A stretch of DNA of 64,000 nt from Paenibacillus_V sp046244365 (GTDB taxonomy: Bacteria > Bacillota > Bacilli > Paenibacillales > NBRC-103111), in the NCBI RefSeq assembly GCF_046244365.1, contig NZ_CP176395.1, forward strand, positions 5,828,001 to 5,892,000, given 5' to 3'. The position numbers and the translations under genes are program-made. The notes under the pieces are model-generated. The model did not search any database, was not told the origin of the DNA, and saw only the letters and a program-made list of their open reading frames with translations. Positions 54,100 through 62,257 of the stretch are shown here, piece by piece. Positions within the stretch are counted from its first letter, which is position 1. Each line of letters begins with the position of its first letter.

Positions 54100-55149
54100 C
54101 TACTCGGCTGCTGGCGCCGTTTCCACAACGATTTTCCATGCCGTTCCGATCGGCGGCAAGCTCTTCGTCAGCATCGCGTTATAGAAGCCGATCACTTTCG
54201 CGTCCTTAACGAGCTTGCTTTTATCTACTTTCTCGCCGTTCTTGTTCGTAATGATTGTGGAGTCGGTCAGTCGCAGCACGACCTCGCTCGGCGAAGTTTC
54301 CGTCAAGCCGCTGCCTTTGATGACCAGGCTCGTTCCGCCGTCGGTTCCGGTACGAACTTCCTCGATTGCGCCGGCCGTACCGAGCATGTCTTTCTGATCC
54401 GCACCGTTCAATACGGTAATCTTATAAGTCGGCGTTTGCGGCGGCAGGCTCATGGTCATGACCAGCGAGTGCTCCGCTTCCACTTGCATTCCCAGCGTCA
54501 GATCGCTCAAGCCCAGCTTCTTGCCGTCAGCCGTCTCGATAACGGTATCTTCGCCGATATTGAGCACAAGACCTTCCGTGCCGACGCCGTTGATATGTAC
54601 GGAATTGTATTTCTCGGACTGATAGACCGAAGTTACGACGCCTTTGGTCGTTACCGATTTCTTTTGCTCCGCTAACGTGATCGATACCGAGTTCCCTGAC
54701 GTCAGCACGGTACCGTGCAGCACTTCGCCGATAAACGAAGCGGGCACATACATCTTATTGTCGACAAGAACAGGAGCTATGCCGAGCGATTTCTCCATTT
54801 TATTGATAATATAGCGATCCGCTCCGGTTTTCACCGTCGTGAAAATTCTATCTTTAATCAGCTCGACCGACAAATCCGCTTGATTCCAAGTCAGGCTGAA
54901 GCCCAAGGCTTCCGTAACCGCACGGAGCGGAAGCATCGTCTCCTTCTCGTCTGCGTTTTGAAAACCGCTTTCCGTAATCGCAACGCCGTTCACCGTAATT
55001 TGCATGTTCTGCTGAGCGGATACCGCCGAAGTTGTCTGCATGTAACCCTCTTTCGCCTGAGGGCTGTCCGTCGAAGCATACGCCGCTCCGCTCGTCATCG
55101 TCATCGTGGCTACCAACACCGCCAAGCTTTTTTTCATTCCGTTATTCAT
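54100..55149 (-). CDS. Exported protein with copper-amine-oxidase-N-like (stalk) domain
   Basis: The 349-residue protein has a signal peptide (about 1-25, ending AYA). Residues about 48-145 are a copper amine oxidase N-terminal-like domain (ITVNGVAI, MLPLRAVTEALGFSLTWNQADLSVEL, MYVPASFIGEVLHG, in parts). In Paenibacillaceae and Clostridia this domain acts as a cell-surface module and does not carry oxidase activity. The C-terminal half is beta-rich (VHINGVGTEGLVLNIGEDTVI, VVLRLTDSTIITNKNGEKVD, in parts) and I do not recognise it. There is no oxidase domain or anchor motif. It starts after AAAGGAAGATTGCA and is monocistronic. Confidence 0.85.
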   Translation of the reverse strand: MNNGMKKSLAVLVATMTMTSGAAYASTDSPQAKEGYMQTTSAVSAQQNMQITVNGVAITESGFQNADEKETMLPLRAVTEALGFSLTWNQADLSVELIKDRIFTTVKTGADRYIINKMEKSLGIAPVLVDNKMYVPASFIGEVLHGTVLTSGNSVSITLAEQKKSVTTKGVVTSVYQSEKYNSVHINGVGTEGLVLNIGEDTVIETADGKKLGLSDLTLGMQVEAEHSLVMTMSLPPQTPTYKITVLNGADQKDMLGTAGAIEEVRTGTDGGTSLVIKGSGLTETSPSEVVLRLTDSTIITNKNGEKVDKSKLVKDAKVIGFYNAMLTKSLPPIGTAWKIVVETAPAAE

Positions 55150-55266
55150 TGCAATCTTCCTTTCGAGTTGTGTCTTGATGTGTGTTTACTTGCTGCTTAC
55201 ATAAAGGTAGACGAGGCGATAGCGAAATATGTTGCACAAAAAAATGGACCGGCTGTCGCCGCGCAG

Positions 55267-55312
55267 TAAAAAGAGCCTTTCAACGAGTCATGCAGCTCGC
55301 CGAATAGGCTCT
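55267..55312 (-). terminator. Terminator of the SelA-like operon
   Basis: AGAGCCT (55272-55278) pairs with AGGCTCT (55306-55312), with an inner CGAG/CTCG pair, and a run of five T follows on the minus strand. It lies just beyond the stop codon at 55331. Confidence 0.65.
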
Positions 55313-55330
55313 CCTATTTCACACAAAATA

Positions 55331-56443
55331 TTAGTAGCGCACCTGCAAATGCGGCGTTTCGATCTCCTCGCCGCTATAGTGCGAACGCATGCAGGCATCT
55401 AGTCCGCCCGTCGTAAGCAAGGAACGTTCGACCGGAAACGGAGGTCGGCGGGTATGAATGAACTTTTCGATTTCGAGCGTCAGCCTGCCGAAGTGGCTGT
55501 ACGGCTTCTGATTCTGGAGCCAAAACTCCACGCAAATCGGCTCTTCCTGCTCCAGCACTTGATAAGCGGAAGCGAAGGTTTGCATTTCCTTGCTCGCTAG
55601 CCAATCGCAGTACAGGACGCCGGATTGTAAGCCGTCGACGTAATCGAGCTCGAAGAATACCGGTTCCTGCAATTCGTAGGGAAACTTGTTCACGTCCCGC
55701 AGGTTGATAAAGCCGCCGCACGCCCGGTAAATCGCCCCCCACTCGTCCGACAGAAGACGCGAGACGGCTTGCTCGTTCTTATAAGCCCGAACCGCCCGAA
55801 TGCCGCTTTCCCCGCAAGCCCGCTGCTCGGCAACCGATTGCAGCATTTCCAGCGTATGGTACACGTATCGCTCAAGCGATCCGTAGGAAAAGCCGAACAT
55901 TTTGTGCAAAGGCGCTCCGGGCGGAAACGGCCGCTCAATCGGCTGCTTGCGGGCAAAAGGGACGACGGAGCTGGACATGAACGGAATGTCGTACCGTTTG
56001 ATTTGCGCATACATCCATTCGATATCTTCCTGCACGACGGCAAAGCCCTTATCCGTGTATACGGGAACGATCCGGTTATATTCCAGCATGACGTTCAGAC
56101 ACGCCTCGAAAAACAGCCGCCGCGGATATAGCTCTTGGCCGATCTCGTTGAACGGATAAACGCCGTGTTCGCCGATCAGAATGATCCCGTCCAGCGTAAA
56201 CGCGTCCCCGCCGTGCAGCAGCGCTTCGCGAATCGAGCCATAAATCGGAATGCTGTGCTTCGCGGCGAGATTCCGGCTCATGTCGTTGTCCGGAAACCGG
56301 TCGACGTACATCGAAACGATATCGAGCGTCGATTGATAGGTGCGGCCGTCTAATGAAAACCCGTCCAGCATCTTCGTGATGATAACGTCCGCATGCGAAA
56401 TGTCCCAATATTCGGAAATGATAGCAGCCACTCTTTTTTTCAT
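55331..56443 (-). CDS. Conserved-looking hypothetical protein paired with a SelA-like enzyme
   Basis: I do not recognise this 370-residue protein. The N-terminus has alternating strands and helices (RVAAIISEYWDISHADVIITKML, DGIILIGEHGVYPFNEIGQELYPRR), with a Rossmann-like beginning but no glycine-rich loop. An early segment GEHGVYPFNEIGQ and a later one GLQSGVLYCDWLAS look like functional loops. It has no signal peptide or membrane helix. It follows the SelA-like gene by 54 bases and shares its terminator, so it probably acts on the same substrate. Possible roles are a Gfo/Idh-like oxidoreductase relative or a sugar-acid-binding enzyme; neither is supported by a motif. Confidence 0.75.
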   Translation of the reverse strand: MKKRVAAIISEYWDISHADVIITKMLDGFSLDGRTYQSTLDIVSMYVDRFPDNDMSRNLAAKHSIPIYGSIREALLHGGDAFTLDGIILIGEHGVYPFNEIGQELYPRRLFFEACLNVMLEYNRIVPVYTDKGFAVVQEDIEWMYAQIKRYDIPFMSSSVVPFARKQPIERPFPPGAPLHKMFGFSYGSLERYVYHTLEMLQSVAEQRACGESGIRAVRAYKNEQAVSRLLSDEWGAIYRACGGFINLRDVNKFPYELQEPVFFELDYVDGLQSGVLYCDWLASKEMQTFASAYQVLEQEEPICVEFWLQNQKPYSHFGRLTLEIEKFIHTRRPPFPVERSLLTTGGLDACMRSHYSGEEIETPHLQVRY

Positions 56444-56497
56444 GACCTATCACCACTCTCCTTAGAGTAATCGCCTCGTTCCTAGACGAAGGCAAGT

Positions 56498-57625
56498 TCA
56501 TTCCTCATGATTCGTTAGACCGGCAAGAATCGAGCGCATTCGCTCTACGACAATCGCCGCCTCTTCCTCGCGCAAATGCAGCGGATTGACGATAATATCC
56601 CGTTTATCCCAGGTCAGTGCGACGAGAACGCTCGGCTCGCCCGACCGCAGGGCGGCAGCCAGCTGCTCGGCGCTGAGTGGGGCGCGGCTCATGTCGACCT
56701 TGACGAGCGGGTAATCCTGGCCGGTCGGCCCGGGATAGGCCCTTGCCGCATCGAAACCGGCTTCTCTCAACCCGTCCCCGATCGAGCACACGAGCGCCTC
56801 GTATCCGGCTTTCAGCGCGGCATGGTCAAGCCCGACATACCGCTCCACAGCCGCGAGCAGCCCGGCCAGCTCTTCCTTCCCCACCTTCATCGGCCGGCCG
56901 ATCGAGATGCGCGGGCCGACATGCAGCCGGCACGCGGCGATCAGCGATTCCTTCCCGACGATGAAGCCGGAGCTTTGCGGACCGCAGAGCGTTTTACCGC
57001 CGGAGAAAATAACGAGACTCGCCCCCGCCTCCGTGTAGCGCCATAGATTGTCCGCCGGCGGCAGCTGCGCCGCCGCATCTACAACGACAGGCACCCCTCG
57101 CGCGCCGGCAATACGTACGACTTCCTCCAACGGCAGCGCGCCGCGGCTGTATTGCGTCGAAGGGAAATACATCACGCAAGCGGTTCGTTCGCCGATCGCG
57201 GCATCGAGCTGCCAGGCGAACGTCGATTCGACGTCGCCGATCTCGATCAGTTTTGCGCCGGTCTGGGTAATCGCCATATCGAAGCCGTTGCGCTGGCATC
57301 TGTGGATGACGACTTCGTTCTTCATGCCGTTCGGATACGGCAGCTTGCGCACCTGCGTTTCGTCGGTGCCGGTCATGCATGCCGCAGCGGCAACCGCTAA
57401 TCCGGCAGCCGCTCCGCTCGTCACGACGGCCGCTTCGTTGCGGGTAAGCTCCGCTATACGCGCGCCTACCCGCAGGTGCAGCTCGTCTAGCGATACAAAA
57501 TGCCGGCTCGCCTGCGCCATCGCCTCGACCACCTCCGGCGGCATCCGCGATCCCCCGATCATCGTGTACGAATCGGCGGCGTTAATCACGGTCTTCATGC
57601 CGAGCTTCGCATAGAAATCCGTCAT
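56498..57625 (-). CDS. SelA-like PLP-dependent enzyme
   Basis: The 375-residue protein has the fold-type I PLP layout of the SelA/DgaE family. K211 in FSGGKTLCGPQSSG is the expected Schiff-base Lys, and D183 in VVVDAAAQLPP contacts the pyridine ring. Family members include L-seryl-tRNA(Sec) selenium transferase and D-glucosaminate-6-phosphate ammonia lyase. The short length (SelA is about 460) and the neighbours favour the sugar-acid lyase branch. I took the ATG at 57625 because GGAGGGAAGACG precedes it; a longer frame begins 24 bases upstream. A LacI-type palindrome lies about 125 bases upstream. Confidence 0.85.
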   Translation of the reverse strand: MTDFYAKLGMKTVINAADSYTMIGGSRMPPEVVEAMAQASRHFVSLDELHLRVGARIAELTRNEAAVVTSGAAAGLAVAAAACMTGTDETQVRKLPYPNGMKNEVVIHRCQRNGFDMAITQTGAKLIEIGDVESTFAWQLDAAIGERTACVMYFPSTQYSRGALPLEEVVRIAGARGVPVVVDAAAQLPPADNLWRYTEAGASLVIFSGGKTLCGPQSSGFIVGKESLIAACRLHVGPRISIGRPMKVGKEELAGLLAAVERYVGLDHAALKAGYEALVCSIGDGLREAGFDAARAYPGPTGQDYPLVKVDMSRAPLSAEQLAAALRSGEPSVLVALTWDKRDIIVNPLHLREEEAAIVVERMRSILAGLTNHEE

Positions 57626-57745
57626 CGTCTTCCCTCCCTCAAACGGCATAGAGCAGGGTGGTACCCGCTCCGCCTCTTCTATGAAACCTTTTCGCTTTAT
57701 CCCCTAATACGAGCTTTGCCGATGATTTACCCTTGACGACGCAAA

Positions 57746-57767
57746 CGAAAACGGTTGCAATAACCGT
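57746..57767 (-). promoter_or_regulatory. LacI-type / cre-like operator of the SelA-like operon
   Basis: ACGGTT and AACCGT are inverted around GCAAT at 57751-57767. The overlapping minus-strand 14-mer TGCAACCGTTTTCG (57759-57746) fits the cre consensus except the last base. It lies about 125 bases upstream of the start at 57625. Either a local LacI-family repressor or CcpA could bind; no LacI gene is in the window. Confidence 0.55.
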
Positions 57768-58161
57768 TAATCCGCACCGAAGCACCGCCTTCCCGAAGCA
57801 TTGGAGCTACTCCTGATTCTCATTTTGATTATATACTATATATAATATAGATCGCATAATAAGTTATGACGGTGCGCGAAAAAAATGCAGAGCCTATTCC
57901 TAACGAATACGCCTCTGACTCTCATCCTCTTCCCTGATAATATGGTCATTCTACTTGAAATTCCGTACTGCTTCGTATTGCTCAAACAAGCCGAGCCTCC
58001 CAAATGCTACAGCTTTCATTCCGAATTCTCTTGCCATTCGATTTTTCTATGTATCCAGCCATTCTTGTATCGTTATCCTTTATTTCACTCAATGCTGTTA
58101 AAGCCCGAACTATTCAGTAGGAATTGTTTGACGTCGATGAGACCGTACAGAACCAGTTCTT

Positions 58162-58194
58162 CCGGACAAACTGACTCGAAGTCAGTTTGTCCGG
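58162..58194. repeat. Perfect 15-bp hairpin without T-run
   Basis: CCGGACAAACTGACT (58162-58176) and its exact complement (58180-58194) are separated by only CGA. No run of T follows on either strand, so it does not look like a normal terminator. It could be a dispersed palindromic element or part of an unrecognised RNA. Confidence 0.7.
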
Positions 58195-58283
58195 CTGAAT
58201 TGTTCAAGGATGCGTATTGATTGAACTCTTATCCATAACGGTTCAGTACCCGAAATGCTCGAGTATGCTATTCTTTTTTCCCA

Positions 58284-58772
58284 CTAAGCGATTTGAATGA
58301 TAGTAAGGTGTGCTGAAACAGGCGTTGTACCCGCCGGTGCTCCCGCGAAAGGAGTAATGGTTAGTGCCGAGGCATTGCCAGCAGGATTTTGTACAGTGAG
58401 TATGGAATTGGCGACTGCCGTTTGCACAAGAGCTATTCCTACGATCTGAGAAGTGCCTGTTGCTCGGCCGGCCACCGTATAGGCTAGGGGAGCGCCACCC
58501 AGAGTCAACTGCAGTTGGCCCGCTTCGGTCACACTCACCTGAAACAAGACCTGATAGACGCCGATTGCAGCCAAGTTAAACTGAGTGGCACTAATTCGGG
58601 TAATAGCAGACCCGCTAGTAGGTCCATTTTGCGGAAAACTTACGTCTGCACCTAGAGCAACTGTTGCTGCATTATCACCAGGCATCAATGCAAAAAAATC
58701 GGCAAAACTTAATACTCCTCCAGCTGGCCCTCGAGGTCCTGGAGGTCCTGGCGGACAATTACATCTTCCCAT
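58284..58772 (-). CDS. Short collagen-like protein with BclA-type C-terminal domain
   Basis: The 162-residue protein begins MGRCNCPPGPPGPRGPAGG, with two Cys followed by about four Gly-X-Y triplets, then a beta-rich domain (LPLAYTVAGRATGTSQIVGIALVQTAV, in part) resembling the trimeric C-terminal domain of exosporium BclA-type proteins. I chose the ATG at 58772, with GGGAG 8 bases upstream, over one at 58793. It is likely a surface protein of the spore, with cysteines for cross-linking. It is divergent from the YheC/YheD-like gene 212 bases away, which supports a spore-coat role. Confidence 0.8.
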   Translation of the reverse strand: MGRCNCPPGPPGPRGPAGGVLSFADFFALMPGDNAATVALGADVSFPQNGPTSGSAITRISATQFNLAAIGVYQVLFQVSVTEAGQLQLTLGGAPLAYTVAGRATGTSQIVGIALVQTAVANSILTVQNPAGNASALTITPFAGAPAGTTPVSAHLTIIQIA

Positions 58773-58984
58773 AGTCTCATCTCCCATTATCAACGTTAAA
58801 AAACGTAATTTATCATATTAAAAGTTTTAAACGACAAACACAGTAAATACCTATCTAACTTAAAAATAGGTAAATAGAGCAATACATTCGCTGAATTTCC
58901 TTCAGCTATGTTATTGTCCTATACCATAATGTCCATGCCTGCATTTGATAATAACAGTGATCGAAAGCTAGGGAGTGATGGGGA

Positions 58985-60085
58985 TTGGAGTATCGCCCGT
59001 TAATAGGTATTCTGGTGACGAATAGGAATAGCAGAAAAAGAATTTTGGAACTGCATCAACGATATCACAATCTAGACCTGAAACTTTACGCCTTTACTCC
59101 GGCAGATATTCGTTGGAAGAAACAACGTATTATCGGACTTAGCCTGATAAAGGGCATATGGAAACGAAGATCATTCCCTTTTCCTCATGTCGTCTACAAC
59201 AGGTGTTTTAACAAAAAATCAATAACCATTCAACGCCTAGAAGAAGCGATTGGCAAGAACAAATGCTTCAACAATGTAAATTTTTTTAACAAATGGAATC
59301 TCTATAACCAGTTAAACCAGTCAACTATTAGTCCCTATGTACCCGACACGTTTTTATATAATGAAGGGATAGTATCCGATCTATTAGAGAAATATAAGCT
59401 ACTCTTTATTAAGCCTTCTTACGGATTTAGGGGGAAGTCTGTGTACCGGGTTGAACGAACGGATAATGGCGAGGTTCACATCTCTTTGCACAGCTTGGCT
59501 CCTAGATATATTTTCAGAAAAAATGAAAGCTTTCAGGAAAAACTCGGTGAACTTCTTGGACTTAAGAAAAAGAAATACATGGTTCAGCAAGGGATTCGTA
59601 TGAGTCAACTTGATCGTCAGTATTTCGATATCCGGGTCCTTGTTCAAAAAGACATTCTTGGAGAATGGACGGTTTCCACCATAGCTTGTAGAGTGGCTTA
59701 CGAACAGTACTTTAACACGAGCATGTGTGAAGCCGTTTATGATGCTGCAGAAATTCTCCCGCGAATATTTTCGCAGGAAAAAATAAATGATATCCTCCGA
59801 ACTCTGAACGAGGTAAGCATTAAGGCCGCTCAAGAAGCAGAAACGCATATGGGTTCATTGGGAGAACTGAGCGTGGATTATGTAGTAGACGAAGATAAGA
59901 AATTATGGATTATGGAACTTAACGGAAAACCCCAAAAAAATATATACAAAGACATTAAGAGTTTTACGCACAAAAGCCTAATTTATAGCAGACCCTTGGA
60001 ATATGCTTATTACCTCTCTCAACCTAGTGAGATCCCAAGCACAGGACTCACACAGGATTCTGAAGAACCTATAGATGAGCGGTAA
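58985..60085 (+). CDS. YheC/YheD-like endospore coat-associated ATP-grasp protein
   Basis: The 366-residue protein matches the YheC/YheD family: an N-terminal YRPLIGILVTNR-type strand, FPHVVYNRCFNKKS, then an ATP-grasp domain with LFIKPSYGFRGKSVYRVE (Lys and Gly-rich loop) and GELSVDYVVDEDKKLWIMELNGKP with the metal-binding Glu/Asn near the C-terminus. Such proteins associate with the spore coat and probably ligate a peptide-like bond using ATP. The start is TTG at 58985, after GGGAG; the ATG 7 bases before is out of frame. The gene is AT-rich relative to its neighbours. Confidence 0.88.
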   Translation: MEYRPLIGILVTNRNSRKRILELHQRYHNLDLKLYAFTPADIRWKKQRIIGLSLIKGIWKRRSFPFPHVVYNRCFNKKSITIQRLEEAIGKNKCFNNVNFFNKWNLYNQLNQSTISPYVPDTFLYNEGIVSDLLEKYKLLFIKPSYGFRGKSVYRVERTDNGEVHISLHSLAPRYIFRKNESFQEKLGELLGLKKKKYMVQQGIRMSQLDRQYFDIRVLVQKDILGEWTVSTIACRVAYEQYFNTSMCEAVYDAAEILPRIFSQEKINDILRTLNEVSIKAAQEAETHMGSLGELSVDYVVDEDKKLWIMELNGKPQKNIYKDIKSFTHKSLIYSRPLEYAYYLSQPSEIPSTGLTQDSEEPIDER

Positions 60086-60328
60086 GCCTTGACATTCGAT
60101 TGAGCTTGCGGAGTTATGCAGCGTAGTCGGCATACAATAAGCCCGAGCGCTTAGCCCGGGCGTACATAAACGTCAACATGAGGCTGGCCTGCTTGCTATC
60201 CCGGGAGGTTCGATCCTTTTACAAACAAGTGGAGGATCTGTTATCATTCTGTATAGACTGAGGGTTACGATCGTGAGCCAAAGACATGTGTATAGGGCAA
60301 TACTTCCTTAAGGAATGGAGCGAGGTTT

Positions 60329-60784
60329 TTGTTTCCTGAAGATGAACGAAGCCAACTGGATTTAAGGCTTTTCCGTATCTGGATCAAAGCGTCTACGACC
60401 GTATTTGAAAATGTGAGAAAAGATATAGCAAGCTACGGAATCGCACCGGAGAATTTCATGATTCTTGAGCTTCTATACAGCAAAGGACCTCATCCGATCC
60501 AAAAAATCAGCGAAATTTTGTCAATCCCCAGCGGCAGCATCACCTACGTCGTGGATAAGCTGGAGAAAAAAGAATTTGTCAAGAGACATCAAAGCCCAAC
60601 CAACCGGAGAACGACAAACCTCGCTCTTACCGAAAAGGGCGAAGCGCTATTTAACGATATGTTTCCCAAACATGTCGAAACGATTTCCAATCAGTTATCG
60701 TTCATTAGCGATGAAGAGAAACAACAGCTCATTCATGTGCTCAAAAAAATCGGGCTAGGCGCTAAACAATTGCAGGATCGCTAA
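60329..60784 (+). CDS. MarR family transcriptional regulator
   Basis: The 151-residue protein has the winged helix-turn-helix of MarR proteins: FMILELLYSKGPHPIQKISEILSIPSGSITYVVDKLEKKEFVKR in outline, then the wing with RRTTNLALTEKGEALF. It should act as a dimeric repressor. The start is TTG at 60329 after GGAGCGAGG; no ATG is available nearby. It is followed by 360 bases without a gene, so its target is not obvious. Downstream of the spore-coat gene by 243 bases, it is probably separate from it. Confidence 0.9.
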   Translation: MFPEDERSQLDLRLFRIWIKASTTVFENVRKDIASYGIAPENFMILELLYSKGPHPIQKISEILSIPSGSITYVVDKLEKKEFVKRHQSPTNRRTTNLALTEKGEALFNDMFPKHVETISNQLSFISDEEKQQLIHVLKKIGLGAKQLQDR

Positions 60785-61144
60785 ATCCCGAAAGGCCTTT
60801 CCATACGACCAAATCCAAATGATCGGAGCCCGCTTCAATGGCGGGATCGTTCCTCCTTGCCTTCCCCCGCCTCCTTGTTCGAACGCACGTTCAACGCTTC
60901 AATCTTACGGTATGCGATTATCCCCCCTGCCTCCGGTACGCGGACGCGAATGAAGTCCATTCTCCATTCCGTAATATCCTGCTTCCCTTCCTATGAATCG
61001 CCGAGCGTGCGGCGTCGCGCTTTACCGGCGCAGTTAAGATGGTCTGCTCTCTCTTGTATTTTATGGCCTGTTCCAGTAAATTTATAAATAACTAATTGAA
61101 TAGTCATTAGTGAAATGTCCATTACAAGAGGGAAGGTCTAATGG
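60785..61144. other. 360-bp spacer upstream of the GntR gene
   Basis: No convincing gene is seen. A minus-strand frame of 41 codons (60960-60835) encodes a basic peptide ending in GKEERSRH with no recognisable domain and no ribosome binding site. The right end (61091-61111) holds an inverted repeat that probably controls the GntR gene. Confidence 0.5.
61091..61111 (+). promoter_or_regulatory. Inverted repeat operator upstream of the GntR gene
   Basis: ACTAAT (61091-61096) and ATTAGT (61106-61111) are inverted around 9 bases, 34 bases before the start codon at 61145. It could be an autoregulatory site of the GntR protein or the site of the MarR protein encoded upstream. The surrounding sequence is AT-rich. 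Confidence 0.5.
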
Positions 61145-62119
61145 ATGGAGAACAACCTCATCGTTAAGGTGAATCCCAAATTAACGTTTACGGTAAATAC
61201 GCAAATTAAGGAACAGTTAAAATGGCTGATCGGGATCGGTCAAGTTAAGCCCGGCGACATGCTGCCCCCCGCTAACCAAATGGCGGACATCTTAGGGATC
61301 AATAGGAATACGGTCAACCTGGTGTATAACCAATTGCAGGACGAGGGGATCGTTACGATGCAAAAAGGGCGCGGCACCACCGTCATCAAAAGCGCGAAAA
61401 CGGAGGAGCTTCACCGGCTGCGTCAACCCATGCACGCTTTGGTATCAAAAACGATACAAGAAGCCGAGCAGTTGGGCATCCCCTTGGACGATTTTTTTAC
61501 GGCTAGCCTCGCCTACATCCTTCTGCACAGCTCGGACAACTTGAATCCTCTGCGCTTGGTTTTCGTGGAGTGCAAAGAGCACGACCACATTTTTTACCGC
61601 AACGAAATCGAGCGGATTACGGAAGCGGAAGTTGCATCCGTTTTTCTGGAAGATCTATTGTCCGGTGAGGATGCCGTCGCCAAAGCGCTGGAGCATTCGA
61701 GCCTTGTGATCACTACGCTGAATCACGCCGATGAGGTTAAGGAAGTGTTCGACCGTTTTGACGCTAAGGTGCTGGTCATCGGGGCAACTACGGAAATCTC
61801 ATTTTTGCTGGAGGTTGCAAGGCTAGAGACGGGCAGTAAAGTGAGCTTTGCTTGTTTGGGAAATGCAGGCGGGCAATGGATGGCTAAGCGAGTCGAAGAC
61901 GCAGGGATCACGCAAATCGAATCGAATGGCGTAGGATTGGATAACCCGGAGCGATTGCGGGATCATATCGAGCATTCCGACAAGGTTTACGCTTCAACCG
62001 CCGTCTACAGCGAATTAAAGACAATGGCCCCCGAGAAGGTAGCTCTTTACCCTATGGTTCTCGAAAAAAGCAGCGAAAATCTTCTTAAAGAGGTCGCCAA
62101 TTCTGATAAATTAAAATAA
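61145..62119 (+). CDS. GntR family transcriptional regulator with long effector domain
   Basis: The 324-residue protein has an N-terminal GntR winged helix (KPGDMLPPANQMADILGINRNTVNLVYNQLQDEGIVTMQKGRGT, about residues 36-78). A C-terminal domain of about 230 residues, of Rossmann-like alternating type (RLVFVECKEHDHIFY, SSLVITTLNH, KVLVIGATTEISFLL), follows. It is not a PLP transaminase domain (no Lys motif) and not the usual FadR or UbiC effector domain, so its ligand is unknown. The ATG at 61145 follows GAGGGAAGG. It converges on fdhD, separated by a strong terminator. Confidence 0.9.
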   Translation: MENNLIVKVNPKLTFTVNTQIKEQLKWLIGIGQVKPGDMLPPANQMADILGINRNTVNLVYNQLQDEGIVTMQKGRGTTVIKSAKTEELHRLRQPMHALVSKTIQEAEQLGIPLDDFFTASLAYILLHSSDNLNPLRLVFVECKEHDHIFYRNEIERITEAEVASVFLEDLLSGEDAVAKALEHSSLVITTLNHADEVKEVFDRFDAKVLVIGATTEISFLLEVARLETGSKVSFACLGNAGGQWMAKRVEDAGITQIESNGVGLDNPERLRDHIEHSDKVYASTAVYSELKTMAPEKVALYPMVLEKSSENLLKEVANSDKLK

Positions 62120-62132
62120 AACTCTGCCATAT

Positions 62133-62166
62133 GAAAAAGCCGTTTCCACATGGGAGCGGCTTTTTC
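62133..62166. terminator. Bidirectional terminator between the GntR gene and fdhD
   Basis: GAAAAAGCCG (62133-62142) and CGGCTTTTTC (62157-62166) form a perfect stem extended by imperfect TTTCC/GGGAG pairing around ACAT. T-runs lie on both strands, so it stops both converging transcripts. Confidence 0.85.
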
Positions 62167-62257
62167 AATAGAGTCCGGAAACGATAAGGCAGGGCGATTC
62201 ATCGCGAACGCGAGTAACTCAGGTAAGAGATACGGTATTCCGCCGGAGCCGGTCCCC

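Larger units (their letters stand above)
57626..58283. other. 658-bp spacer: operator region, AT-rich segment and a perfect hairpin
   Basis: The right part of this convergent-looking spacer (57885-58220) has an open frame, but its composition and lack of a ribosome binding site argue against a gene. The left part (57626-57800) is the regulatory region of the SelA-like operon. A perfect hairpin lies at 58162-58194. Around 57820-57870 the sequence is AT-rich and could hold a promoter. The sequence near 57890 (GAGCCTATTC) resembles the terminator at 55.3 kb. Confidence 0.5.

Noticed and set aside
57655..57666. AGGGTGGTACCC resembles the T-box antiterminator motif AGGGTGGNACCGCG
   Set aside because: The motif faces the plus strand, where no gene follows within several hundred bases. 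There is no specifier stem and the sequence after ACC differs from the consensus. It is also partly a self-complementary coincidence.
57885..58220. A plus-strand open frame of 111 codons in the spacer
   Set aside because: It has no ribosome binding site or recognisable residues, contains a perfect palindrome, and has the composition of a spacer.
60835..60960. A minus-strand 41-codon frame ending in GKEERSRH
   Set aside because: No ribosome binding site and no family match; basic and low in complexity, so it is probably spacer sequence or a decayed fragment.
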